From Xanthomonas vasicola (GTDB taxonomy: Bacteria; Pseudomonadota; Gammaproteobacteria; Xanthomonadales; Xanthomonadaceae), in NCBI RefSeq assembly GCF_000772705.2, contig NZ_JSBW02000027.1, forward strand, positions 1 to 64,000: a stretch of 64,000 nt of DNA, written 5' to 3'. A program made the position numbers and the translations under genes. Positions within the stretch are counted from its first letter, which is position 1. The number at the start of each line of letters is the position of its first letter. The notes below the pieces were generated by a model. That model saw only the letters and a program-made list of their open reading frames with translations, was not told where the DNA came from and searched no databases. Below are positions 1 through 11,986 of this stretch, piece after piece.

Positions 1-289
1 GTGTACGCATGGGCGAAAACTGCCAGAAACCAGGACGTAGCGTAACGAAAACTGGCAATTCCAGCACACCGATAACGCAGATGAAGCCTTGCAATGGATG
101 TGGTCTGGGGTTTTTCAGGGGCGACTATTTAAGACTGGATTGCCCGCGGTGACCGCGGTGCGGCAAGCACGGATGACGATGTCCTCGCATGCATCTCAGG
201 TACGCAAAGCTTGTCGCACCGAGACATGTCTGTCTTTGGCGGCGGGGCGGCGTATACGTATGAACGGAAATTGCCATTCACCATATAAC
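1..289. other. Intergenic region downstream of gyrA, no gene seen
   Basis: I see no credible coding region here. The open frame starting at 89 runs into the 3' end of gyrA on the opposite strand and has no recognisable protein content. A short inverted pair (CCGCGG-TGA-CCGCGG, 144-158) is present. An AT-rich stretch near 120-132 could be part of a promoter, but nothing decides its direction. Confidence 0.5.
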
Positions 290-312
290 AACGCCGGTAT
301 TACGCCGGCGTT
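290..312 (-). terminator. Hairpin terminator after gyrA
   Basis: A perfect 8-bp stem (AACGCCGG / CCGGCGTT, arms 290-297 and 305-312) with a 7-nt loop lies about 33 bp beyond the gyrA stop codon. Read on the minus strand it is followed by GTTGTTATAT, which is only moderately T-rich, so termination may be partial. Confidence 0.6.
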
Positions 313-344
313 TGCTTTGGTCGCTCTGCGACTGGCTGTGACCG

Positions 345-3041
345 TCAGGCGTCTGCAGGCGGCGTATCGCTCGCAACAGCCGCCTCGCCTGACACGTCCT
401 CCACCTCGTCCAGCGATGCATCCAGGCGTTCGACTGCCTGCAACTTCTCGCCCTTGGACAAGCGGATCAGCGTGACGCCCTGCGTGTTACGACCCACACG
501 CGAGATCTCCGAACCACGTGTACGCACCAGCGTGCCGCCGTCGGAAATCAGCAACACTTCGTCGGTGGCGCCCAGGAGCACCGCGCGCACCAGTTTGCCG
601 TTGCGCTCGGTGGTCTGGATGCCGATCACGCCCTGCGTGCCACGCCCCTTGCGCGGATACTCGGTCAGCGGAGTGCGCTTGCCGAAGCCGTTCTCGGTGG
701 CGGTCAGAATGTAGGCAACGTTGCCGTCATCAGCGACCTCAATCACCGCGGCTTCAGCGCCATCGGTGGTTTCGACCACATCATCGACATCGTCGGCTTC
801 GATTTCTTCTTCGACACCGCCGGCACGCTCAGCCACGATCAGGCTGACCACCTCTTCGCCCTTGGTCAGACGGATACCGCGCACGCCGGTGGCAGTGCGA
901 CCCATCGAACGCACGGTGGATTCACCGAAGCGCACGGTCTTGCCGTTGGAGGCGAACAGCAACACATCGCGGTCGCCATCGGTCAAGGCCACACCGACCA
1001 GCGCATCGCCTTCGTCCAGGTTGATCGCGATCTTGCCGCGTGCCAGACGGAAAGCGAATTCGCTCAACGGCGTCTTCTTGACCGTGCCGTTGCGCGTGGC
1101 GAAGAACACGTAACGGTTGTCGGCGTATTCACGCACCGGCAGCACCGCCTGCACGCGCTCGCCGGGTTCCAGCGGAATCCAGTTGATGATCGGGCGGCCA
1201 CGTGCATTGGAGCCGGCTTCCGGCAACTGATGCACCGGCAGCCAGAACACCTTGCCGCTGCTGGTAAAGGTCAGCAGCGTGTCGTGCGTGTTGACCAGCC
1301 ACAACTGGTCGATGAAATCTTCTTCCTTGGTCGCTGCGGCAGAACGGCCACGGCCACCACGGCGCTGCGCGCGATACGCACTCACCGGCTGGCGCTTGGC
1401 ATAGCCGGCGTGCGACAGCGTCACTACCACGTCTTCCGGCGCGATCAGATCCAGGATATCCAGATCTTCTTCACTGTGACGAATTTCGGTGCGGCGTTCG
1501 TCGCCGTATTCTTCGCGGATATTGATCAGCTCGTCGCGGATCACCTGCAACAGCACATCCGGGTTTTCCAGGATGCGGATCAGGCCTTCGATGACGCCGA
1601 GCAATTGCTTGTACTCGTCGGTCAGCTTTTCCTGTTCCAAGCCGGTCAGGCGATGCAGACGCATTTCCAGAATCTGCGAGGCCTGCACTTCGCTGAGCTG
1701 GTAAAAACCCTTGATCAGGCCCACACCCGGCGGCAGATCTTCCGGCTTGGAGGCTTCCGCACCGGCCGCGCCCAACAGAGCGCCGACCAGACCCGGTTGC
1801 CAGGTCTTGGCCAGCATGCGCTCGCGCGCTTCCTGCGGGTTGGCCGAGGTCTTGATCAACTCGATCATTTCATCGATGTTGGCCAACGCGACGGTCAGGC
1901 CTTCCAACACGTGCGCACGCGCACGCGCCTTGCGCAGTTCGAAAATGGTGCGGCGGGTGACCACCTCGCGGCGGTGGCGGATGAACGCCTCCAGCATCTG
2001 CTTGAGGTTCATCAACTGCGGGCGGCCATCGATCAGCGCCACCATGTTGATGCCGAACACCGCCTCCATCTGGGTCTGCTGATACAGGTTGTTGAGCACA
2101 ACCTCAGCCGATTCGCCGCGCTTGACTTCGATGTAGATGCGCATGCCGTCCTTGTCGGACTCATCGCGCAGCTCGCTGATACCTTCGAGCTTCTTTTCCT
2201 TGACCAGCTCGGCGATTTTTTCGATCAGCCGCGCCTTGTTGACCTGGTACGGGATCTCGGTGACGACGACCGCCTCGCGGCCGTTGTCGGCCACTTCCAC
2301 CTCGGCCTTGGCACGGATGCGCACGCGGCCACGGCCGGTGCGATAGCCGGCGGCAATGCCGGCGGTACCGTTGATGATGCCGGCGGTGGGGAAATCCGGG
2401 CCCGGGATGTATTCCATCAGGCCTTCGACATCCAGTTCCGGCGTGTCGATCAGCGCGATACAGGCGTTGATCGCCTCGGTCAGGTTATGCGGCGGGATAT
2501 TGGTGGCCATACCCACCGCAATACCGGCCGAACCGTTGACCAACAGGTTCGGGAACCGGGTCGGCATGACCGTCGGTTCCTGTTCCTTTTCGTCGTAATT
2601 GGGCTGGAAATCGACGGTTTCCTTTTCGATATCCGCCATCAGCTCATGCGCCAGCCGCGACATGCGCGACTCGGTGTAACGCATCGCCGCAGCGGAGTCG
2701 CCGTCGACCGAACCGAAGTTACCCTGGCCGTCCACCATCATGTAACGCAACGAGAACGGCTGCGCCATGCGCACCAGCGTGTCGTACACCGACTGGTCGC
2801 CGTGCGGATGGTATTTACCGATGACGTCGCCGACGATACGCGCCGACTTGAAGTAGGCCTTGTTGCTATGTGCGCCCAACTCATGCATCGCGAACAACAC
2901 GCGTCGGTGCACGGGTTTGAGGCCATCACGTGCATCGGGGAGTGCGCGGCCCACGATCACGCTCATCGCGTAATCGAGATAGCTCTTGCGCATCTCGTCT
3001 TCCAGGTTAACCTGGATGATTTCCTTGGCGGTTTCTGCCAT
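345..3041 (-). CDS. gyrA: DNA gyrase subunit A
   Basis: GyrA is the DNA-cleaving subunit of the A2B2 gyrase, which introduces negative supercoils with ATP. The 898-residue product has the breakage-reunion domain with the catalytic tyrosine Y122 in the sequence AAAMRYTE. The GyrA box QRRGGRG lies near residues 559-565 and precedes the beta-pinwheel domain. The quinolone-resistance region reads HGDQSVYD, so the residue equivalent to E. coli S83 is Q83, while D87 is kept. The C-terminal domain has an acidic insert (rich in E and D, roughly residues 745-775), which makes the protein longer than E. coli GyrA (875 aa). The gene is followed by a hairpin at 290-312 and preceded by mtnA on the same strand, a synteny known from other gammaproteobacteria. 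Confidence 0.98.
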   Translation of the reverse strand: MAETAKEIIQVNLEDEMRKSYLDYAMSVIVGRALPDARDGLKPVHRRVLFAMHELGAHSNKAYFKSARIVGDVIGKYHPHGDQSVYDTLVRMAQPFSLRYMMVDGQGNFGSVDGDSAAAMRYTESRMSRLAHELMADIEKETVDFQPNYDEKEQEPTVMPTRFPNLLVNGSAGIAVGMATNIPPHNLTEAINACIALIDTPELDVEGLMEYIPGPDFPTAGIINGTAGIAAGYRTGRGRVRIRAKAEVEVADNGREAVVVTEIPYQVNKARLIEKIAELVKEKKLEGISELRDESDKDGMRIYIEVKRGESAEVVLNNLYQQTQMEAVFGINMVALIDGRPQLMNLKQMLEAFIRHRREVVTRRTIFELRKARARAHVLEGLTVALANIDEMIELIKTSANPQEARERMLAKTWQPGLVGALLGAAGAEASKPEDLPPGVGLIKGFYQLSEVQASQILEMRLHRLTGLEQEKLTDEYKQLLGVIEGLIRILENPDVLLQVIRDELINIREEYGDERRTEIRHSEEDLDILDLIAPEDVVVTLSHAGYAKRQPVSAYRAQRRGGRGRSAAATKEEDFIDQLWLVNTHDTLLTFTSSGKVFWLPVHQLPEAGSNARGRPIINWIPLEPGERVQAVLPVREYADNRYVFFATRNGTVKKTPLSEFAFRLARGKIAINLDEGDALVGVALTDGDRDVLLFASNGKTVRFGESTVRSMGRTATGVRGIRLTKGEEVVSLIVAERAGGVEEEIEADDVDDVVETTDGAEAAVIEVADDGNVAYILTATENGFGKRTPLTEYPRKGRGTQGVIGIQTTERNGKLVRAVLLGATDEVLLISDGGTLVRTRGSEISRVGRNTQGVTLIRLSKGEKLQAVERLDASLDEVEDVSGEAAVASDTPPADA

Positions 3042-3146
3042 TCGGGTTCCGTAAGTGAGGTGGCGGGTGAGCCGGAAAGCCGCGTCGGGCGCGCCCTTGC
3101 ATCAGGCTGCCTTCCCTACGTTCCCGCCGATCGATTCAAGCGCCAG

Positions 3147-3152
3147 ATTGTA
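3147..3152 (-). promoter_or_regulatory. Possible -10 element for gyrA
   Basis: Read on the minus strand the sequence is GTGGTACAATCTGG, with the hexamer TACAAT about 105 bp upstream of the gyrA start. No good TTGACA-like -35 is visible at 17 bp, so this rests on the -10 alone. Confidence 0.3.
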
Positions 3153-3251
3153 CCACGGCAGGCCACTCCGATGCCTTCGGTTTACCAGCCAGAAACAAGC
3201 ACTTGGAGGGAGTTTCAGCGGCGTTGGCAGCCTGTCGGCGGCGCGCGGGAC

Positions 3252-4316
3252 TCAGCTGCCGAAGGCCGCCTGCATCCGCGCAAGGTCCGGCTGCGTGATC
3301 ACGCCGCGTTCGGTGACGATCGCATCGATCAGATCGCCGGGGGTCACGTCGAACACCGGGTTCCAGGCATGGATGCCGTCGGCCACCGTCCGGACCCCGC
3401 CCACGCCGAACAATTCGCCCGGATCGCGTTGCTCGATCTCGATCTGGTCGCCGCTGGCGGTGGCCATATCCACCGTCGACGACGGCGCCACCACCATGAA
3501 TTTGACGCCGTGGTGGCGTGCGGCGATCGCCAACTGGTAAGTGCCGATCTTGTTGGCGGTATCGCCATTGGCACAGATGCGATCGGCGCCCACGATTACC
3601 CACTGCACCAGCCCGGACTTCATCAGATGCGAGGCGGCCGAATCGGCGATCAGGGTGGCGTCGATGCCATCCTGCTGCAGCTCCCACACGGTCAGGCGTG
3701 CGCCCTGCAGCCACGGCCGCGTCTCGCCGGCGAACACCTTGGCGATGCGCTGCTGCGCCATGCCGGCGCGGATCACACCGAGCGCGGTACCGAAACCGGC
3801 GGTGGCCAGCGAGCCGGTGTTGCAATGGGTCAGCACGCCGCTGCCTGGCGCGATCAGTGCGGCGCCAAGCGCGCCCATATGACGGTTGGCGGCCAGGTCT
3901 TCATCGGCGATGGCCTGCGCTTCACGCGCGATCACCTCGCGCCAGTCGGCGCCGGCCGCAGCCAGCACCCGGCGCATGCGCATCAGCGCCCAGGCCAGGT
4001 TGACGGCGGTCGGACGCGCCGCGTTGAGCCGCAACAATGCTGGCTCGAGCTTCTGCAGCGCGGCGCTGCCATCATCAGCGTCGATGTCGCGCGCGGCCAG
4101 CACCACGCCCCAACCGGCCGCAATGCCGATCGCCGGCGCACCGCGCACGGCCAGCGAATGAATCGCTTCGGCCACCGTGTCGCTACTGTCGCAACGCAGA
4201 TGCTCCACCACGAAGGGCAGCTTGCGTTGGTCGAGCAATTCCAGGGCATCGCCGGTCCACAACAGTGGGCGGATGTGGTCGTAGCGGGCGTAATCGATAT
4301 GGGCGCTGTCGTTCAT
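3252..4316 (-). CDS. mtnA: Methylthioribose-1-phosphate isomerase
   Basis: MtnA converts 5-methylthioribose-1-phosphate to methylthioribulose-1-phosphate in the methionine salvage pathway. The 354-residue protein matches the eIF2B-alpha-like MtnA family in length. The catalytic cysteine is C165 in [12 protein letters not shown] and the catalytic aspartate is D245 in [20 protein letters not shown]. The ATG at 4316 gives the family N-terminus. No other mtn genes are adjacent; the association with gyrA is conserved in gammaproteobacteria rather than functional. It is separated from gyrA by 210 bp that carry the possible gyrA -10. Confidence 0.96.
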   Translation of the reverse strand: MNDSAHIDYARYDHIRPLLWTGDALELLDQRKLPFVVEHLRCDSSDTVAEAIHSLAVRGAPAIGIAAGWGVVLAARDIDADDGSAALQKLEPALLRLNAARPTAVNLAWALMRMRRVLAAAGADWREVIAREAQAIADEDLAANRHMGALGAALIAPGSGVLTHCNTGSLATAGFGTALGVIRAGMAQQRIAKVFAGETRPWLQGARLTVWELQQDGIDATLIADSAASHLMKSGLVQWVIVGADRICANGDTANKIGTYQLAIAARHHGVKFMVVAPSSTVDMATASGDQIEIEQRDPGELFGVGGVRTVADGIHAWNPVFDVTPGDLIDAIVTERGVITQPDLARMQAAFGS

Positions 4317-4865
4317 TGACCTATTGTAAGGCGCGCAGGCAGCCCAGTCAGTGGACTGGCAATGCTCAGTCCGCCGTCCTGGCGCAGCAATCCATCAAGC
4401 GCGACACCCTGGTTGGTCGAGGGTGCTGTGCTCTCGCCACTCGCCAGACGCGCCGCAAGCACGTCCTTGTCGGCGCTGTGGCTGCATCAATGCCGCGATA
4501 CGATCCTGCAAGCGGCAAGGGCACAGCACCAGAAAGTTTGCCGGTTGCATTTGAATACCTACCTGCCGATCGCGTTGCACTGTGACGCTGATCCAACGCG
4601 GTGTTATCGAAGCAACACGCCGGCTGCCCTTGCAAGCGTGCAGGCCGAGCATCTCGACTGGCCCCTGCCCGCCCAGCATCACGGGACCTTATGCGGCATG
4701 GATGCCGCCTAAGAGCTTAGAGGGACGGACTTGCAGCAAGTCCCGCGCCGCTGGGCGGGCAAGAGCCCTGCAGCCAAACCGCAGATCGATCGCCCCACAG
4801 CGAAGACGTCAATCTTCCGCCTAGCGATACCGACGTGCCGGTAGCGCAGCAGCCTTGCCACCCGC
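4317..4865. other. 549-bp intergenic region upstream of mtnA
   Basis: Several short open frames cross this stretch on both strands, but none has a plausible start with ribosome binding site or recognisable protein content. The notable content is the hairpin pair at 4688-4743, annotated separately. The mtnA promoter should lie in the left part, but no clear box was found. Confidence 0.5.
4688..4743. repeat. Paired hairpins, possible dispersed element
   Basis: Two hairpins sit 13 bp apart. The first (4688-4713) has 12-bp arms with one mismatch (CTTATGCGGCAT / ATGCCGCCTAAG) around GG. The second (4727-4743) has a perfect 7-bp stem, GGACTTG-CAG-CAAGTCC. They lie beyond the 3' end of the DUF3011 gene. 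The phrase around them resembles an intergenic phrase I associate with Xanthomonas genomes, but no second copy was seen in this window. Confidence 0.5.
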
Positions 4866-5552
4866 TCAGTCGACGATGAACTCGGCGCGGCAGCCGTCGT
4901 TTACCCATACCCCGTCGCGGCTCCAGCCCCAGGTCTGGCCTTCCACGCACGGCGTTTTGGACATCTGCCGGCCCAGGCGCACCGCACGTTCAACCGACAC
5001 GCCGCAAGTGCGGCGCGCGCTCTTCTTCGATTCGCAGGTGATCATGCGCGGCACCGAGACGAAGCCGGAGCCGTCTTCGGCGCCCACCTCGAATTCGCCA
5101 TCGCAGCCACGCGACACCCAGATCTCGTTGCGGCGCATGCCCCAGGTGCGCCCTTCCTTGCACGGCCACATCGAGCGTTGCCGCAGCAGCCGCACCGGCG
5201 CACCACGCAGCAGCACCGGGCACGCCACCGTTCCGCCATTGGAATCACAGCGCACCACGCGGCGCATCACCGTTGCGGTTTGCGCGCGGGATGCTGCGAA
5301 TTCGGCGCGACAGCCCTGTTCGACCCACACGCCATCGCGTTCGACATCCCATTCACTGCCGCGGATGCAACTGGTTTCGGAGAGCTGGCGCACCAGCTGC
5401 ACGCCTTGGGAGGTATCCATCGCGCAGTGCACGCGCGCCAGGTCCTTGGACTCGCAGCGCACCACGCCGGCGGCGCGGTCGGAAGCACGCGCATCGGCGA
5501 GCATCAGCAGCGGCAAGCACCACAGACCGCATAAGCTGATCAGCCACTTCAT
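4866..5552 (-). CDS. DUF3011 family secreted protein
   Basis: The product is about 228 residues with an N-terminal signal peptide (MKWLISLCGLWCLPLLMLAD, then ARASD). It carries three repeats of about 60 residues, each with the pattern C-E/D-S ... C ... C-x-x-G-x-x-W ... R-x-x-I/V-W-V-x-x-G-C-x-x-E-F. This is the cysteine-rich DUF3011 repeat, so a periplasmic or extracytoplasmic location is likely. The ATG at 5552 is preferred over an upstream GTG at 5567 because GAGG sits 9 bp before it and it begins a clean signal sequence. The biochemical role of the family is unknown to me. Confidence 0.85.
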   Translation of the reverse strand: MKWLISLCGLWCLPLLMLADARASDRAAGVVRCESKDLARVHCAMDTSQGVQLVRQLSETSCIRGSEWDVERDGVWVEQGCRAEFAASRAQTATVMRRVVRCDSNGGTVACPVLLRGAPVRLLRQRSMWPCKEGRTWGMRRNEIWVSRGCDGEFEVGAEDGSGFVSVPRMITCESKKSARRTCGVSVERAVRLGRQMSKTPCVEGQTWGWSRDGVWVNDGCRAEFIVD

Positions 5553-5662
5553 GCCGACAATCCTCACCCCGAAACGAATCTTCGTCGCGCCCCCGTGGAC
5601 GCGAAGATGAGAGCATCATCGATGTGAAGAAAGCAATACGGCGCCGATGACAGCGCGATGAA

Positions 5663-9480
<3,818 letters not shown>

Positions 9481-10605
9481 GTGTCGTTGCCCGTCTCGCG
9501 CCGTTCGTTTCTCAGCCTGGCCACCACCGGCGTGGCGGTTTCCGCACTGGGGCTAGCACCCACGGCCGAGGCGGCCCGCAAGCGCGCTGCGGCACCGGCA
9601 ACCCCTGGCGTGGCCGCAGCGGCCGGCACGGTGTACCTCAACCTCAATGAGCACCCGCTCGGACCTACCCCGGCGGCGATTGATGCTGCCACGCGTTCGC
9701 TGCCGCGCTCGGGCCGCTACCTGCTCGAGATGGAGCAGGATCTGCGCAACCTGATGACCGGCGAGCTGCAGCTGCCGAACGATCACCTGTCGCTGTTCCC
9801 CGGCTCGCGCGACGCGCTGAACCGGGCTGCCAGCCTGTTGACCTCCGCGCGCGCCGGGCTTGTGGTGGCCGACCCGAGCTTTGACCCATTGGTCGAAAGC
9901 GCTACTGCCCGCGGCGTGGCCGTGCGCAAGGTGCCGCTGCGTGCCGACGGTGCGCACGACGTCAAGGCAATGGCCAAGGCCGACCCGACCGCCGGCCTGA
10001 TCTATTTGTGCAACCCAGGCAACGCCAGCGGCTCGATCACTGCGCGCGCCGACATCGAATGGCTGCTGGCCAACAAGCCGGCCAGCGCCGTGCTGGTGGT
10101 GGACGAGGCGTACATCCACTACAGCAACGAGCCGTCGGTGGCCGATCTGGTGCGTCAGCGCCAGGATCTGATCGTGCTGCGCAGCTTTTCCAAGCTGTAC
10201 GGCATGGCCGGCCTGCGCCTGGGCGCCGCCCTGGCCCCGCCCGGCCTGCAAACCAAACTCGCCGCATTCGGCAGCAACCCGTTGTCGGTTCCGGCGATGG
10301 CCGCCGGCATCGCCAGCCTGCGCGACCCGCTACTGCTGCAGACCCGCCGCGCCGACAACGCACGCGTGCGCGACGAAACCATCGCCTGGCTCAAGGGCAA
10401 GGGCTACACCTGCCTACCCTCGCAAGCCAGCTGCTTCCTGCTGGACGTCAAGCGCGATGCAAGCGTGTTCGCCGATTCGATGCAAAAGCAGGGCGTCATC
10501 GTCGGCCGCAGCTGGCCGATCTGGCCCAAGCGCGTGCGCGTCAGCGTCGGCACCGAAGCGGAAATGCTGCGCTTTCGCGAGGCGTTCGGTAAGGCCAAGC
10601 GCTAA
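9481..10605 (+). CDS. Tat-exported HisC-like PLP aminotransferase
   Basis: The 374-residue protein is a fold-type I, class I/II aminotransferase related to histidinol-phosphate aminotransferase. The PLP lysine is in LRSFSKLYGMAGLRLG, and the NPGNASG and VVDEAYIHY motifs are present. Unlike HisC it starts with a twin-arginine signal (SRRSFLSLATTGVAVSALGL, then an AEA-type cleavage region), so the folded, cofactor-loaded enzyme is probably exported to the periplasm. The start is GTG with GGAG 8 bp upstream; no ATG fits the signal. The substrate is unknown. The gene stands alone, convergent with the zipA operon. Confidence 0.88.
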   Translation: MSLPVSRRSFLSLATTGVAVSALGLAPTAEAARKRAAAPATPGVAAAAGTVYLNLNEHPLGPTPAAIDAATRSLPRSGRYLLEMEQDLRNLMTGELQLPNDHLSLFPGSRDALNRAASLLTSARAGLVVADPSFDPLVESATARGVAVRKVPLRADGAHDVKAMAKADPTAGLIYLCNPGNASGSITARADIEWLLANKPASAVLVVDEAYIHYSNEPSVADLVRQRQDLIVLRSFSKLYGMAGLRLGAALAPPGLQTKLAAFGSNPLSVPAMAAGIASLRDPLLLQTRRADNARVRDETIAWLKGKGYTCLPSQASCFLLDVKRDASVFADSMQKQGVIVGRSWPIWPKRVRVSVGTEAEMLRFREAFGKAKR

Positions 10606-10647
10606 CCTTTCTTCTTTGGAAGAAAATGGCTTTGCTGTGACCGCTCA

Positions 10648-10801
10648 CCTTCTTCCCTTGGGATATTGCCCGGCTTCCACGGGGGAGAAGGTGCCCGCAA
10701 GGGGCCGATGAGGGTGCCAGCGAAGCCTGGCGTTGTTCAACTGCACGAGTGCTTCGCCCGGACCCTCGCCCCAAACCCCTCTGCCGCGGGGAGAGGGTCC
10801 C
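10648..10801 (-). repeat. Dispersed ~155-bp intergenic repeat, copy 1
   Basis: This segment reads as the reverse complement of 17221-17378, with scattered differences and one shared order of blocks: a CCCTCTCC / GGGAGAGGG palindrome, a GCTTCGC-type block, then CATCxxCC, CACCTTCTCCC and a final GGAGAAGG. It lies between two convergent genes. I judged homology by eye at roughly two thirds identity. Confidence 0.7.
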
Positions 10802-10808
10802 TGGATTT

Positions 10809-11192
10809 CTACTGATCAACCGCCTCAGGCTCCGGTGCCCGCAGCGTGCGCCGGATCCAGAAATAACTGATCACGAAAGTCAGTGCCATCGAGCCGGCGT
10901 TCCATAGCAGCAGCTCGCGCAGCATCGGTGGGCCTTGCAGGATGTGCAGGTAGTAGCGGCGATCCAACAGGGCGATGGCATGCGGCATGAACACGCTGAC
11001 GAAGGGCGTTGGCACCGGCGCGACCAGCAACGTAATCACCGCAGCAAAGCCCACGACCAGCCAGGGTGAATTCCGCGGGCGTTTGCGCAGGCGCGTGGCG
11101 ATCCTGGTAAATATCCACAGCAGCGGCATTGCCAAGATCGCCCACAAGACCAGCAACAACGCCACCGCCAACACGCCCTGCAAACTCAACAT
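10809..11192 (-). CDS. Small integral membrane protein of unknown function
   Basis: I do not recognise the family. The 127-residue product has three likely membrane helices (about 5-30, 46-66 and 97-116) and a basic cytoplasmic-type loop RIATRLRKRPRN after the first. It starts 6 bp after the zipA stop on the same strand and is probably the last gene of an smc-zipA operon. Confidence 0.75.
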   Translation of the reverse strand: MLSLQGVLAVALLLVLWAILAMPLLWIFTRIATRLRKRPRNSPWLVVGFAAVITLLVAPVPTPFVSVFMPHAIALLDRRYYLHILQGPPMLRELLLWNAGSMALTFVISYFWIRRTLRAPEPEAVDQ

Positions 11193-11198
11193 TTCAAC

Positions 11199-11930
11199 TC
11201 ACCAGCGCGGCGACTTGGTCAGCGGCGGTGCCTGATGCTGGCGGTCATAGGCACGCAACTCGTCGCGGATATGCGCCACACGCTGGCGGCCCAATGCGTT
11301 GCGGCTGTCGTCCAGCACCACGCCATCGAGCAGTTCGGCCATGCGCTGCACGGTGGGCAGCATTTTTTCCCAGGCATCCAGCGCGGTCATCGGCGCCGGC
11401 AGCGTGAGGAAGAACGCAATCGCCGGCGTCTGCATCTCGCGGATGTTGGCCATGTCGAAACTGCCGGGCTTGAGGATGCTGGCCATGCTGAAGATCGGTC
11501 CGCGCTCCGGGTGCCCTTCCACCAGGCGGTGAAACACGTTCATGTGGCCGAACACCAGCCCGGTCTTCTCGGCGGCCACCACCACGTCTTCGCCACGCAG
11601 CACCTGGCCCGCCTTGGCGGCAACGAACAACGACACGATCTTGTCGAAATCCTGGTTCGGGCGCTTGCCCACCTCGTTGCCGCCGGAAGCATCCTGCCCC
11701 TCCAGGTTGAGCTCGCTCTGCTCGATGCCTTCCGCGCGTTCTGCTGCGTCACCTTCCGCACCGAACTCGCTGGAAATCACCGGTTCGCGCCGTTCGCGCG
11801 GCTGGCCTTCGTCCTTGTCGACCCGGCGCCCTTGCGGCGATTTCTTCGGGCGACCAAACAGGAAGATGGCCGCGACCAGCAGCAGTCCAGCGATCAGGAT
11901 CCCGATCCGGATCATGGCCATGTCGGACAT
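11199..11930 (-). CDS. zipA: Cell division protein ZipA
   Basis: ZipA tethers FtsZ polymers to the inner membrane at the division site. The 243-residue product has the expected N-terminal membrane anchor (about residues 6-26), a charged linker, and a C-terminal FtsZ-binding domain (about 105-235, including GHMNVFHRL and MTALDAWEKML). It is shorter than E. coli ZipA because the linker is short. It starts 56 bp after the smc stop on the same strand. The nearby smc-zipA-ligA gene set matches an arrangement known in other gammaproteobacteria, here interrupted before ligA. Confidence 0.93.
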   Translation of the reverse strand: MSDMAMIRIGILIAGLLLVAAIFLFGRPKKSPQGRRVDKDEGQPRERREPVISSEFGAEGDAAERAEGIEQSELNLEGQDASGGNEVGKRPNQDFDKIVSLFVAAKAGQVLRGEDVVVAAEKTGLVFGHMNVFHRLVEGHPERGPIFSMASILKPGSFDMANIREMQTPAIAFFLTLPAPMTALDAWEKMLPTVQRMAELLDGVVLDDSRNALGRQRVAHIRDELRAYDRQHQAPPLTKSPRW

Positions 11931-11986
11931 TCAGCGTGCCTCCGCATAAGAGTGACAGGTGTCTATATTCCAATAAGCATGGCACG

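Noticed and set aside
1230..4319. A 1029-codon open frame on the plus strand opposite gyrA and mtnA
   Set aside because: It is a shadow of two clearly recognised minus-strand genes, rich in H, R, Q and D as expected for antisense of GC-rich codons, and runs straight across their gap.
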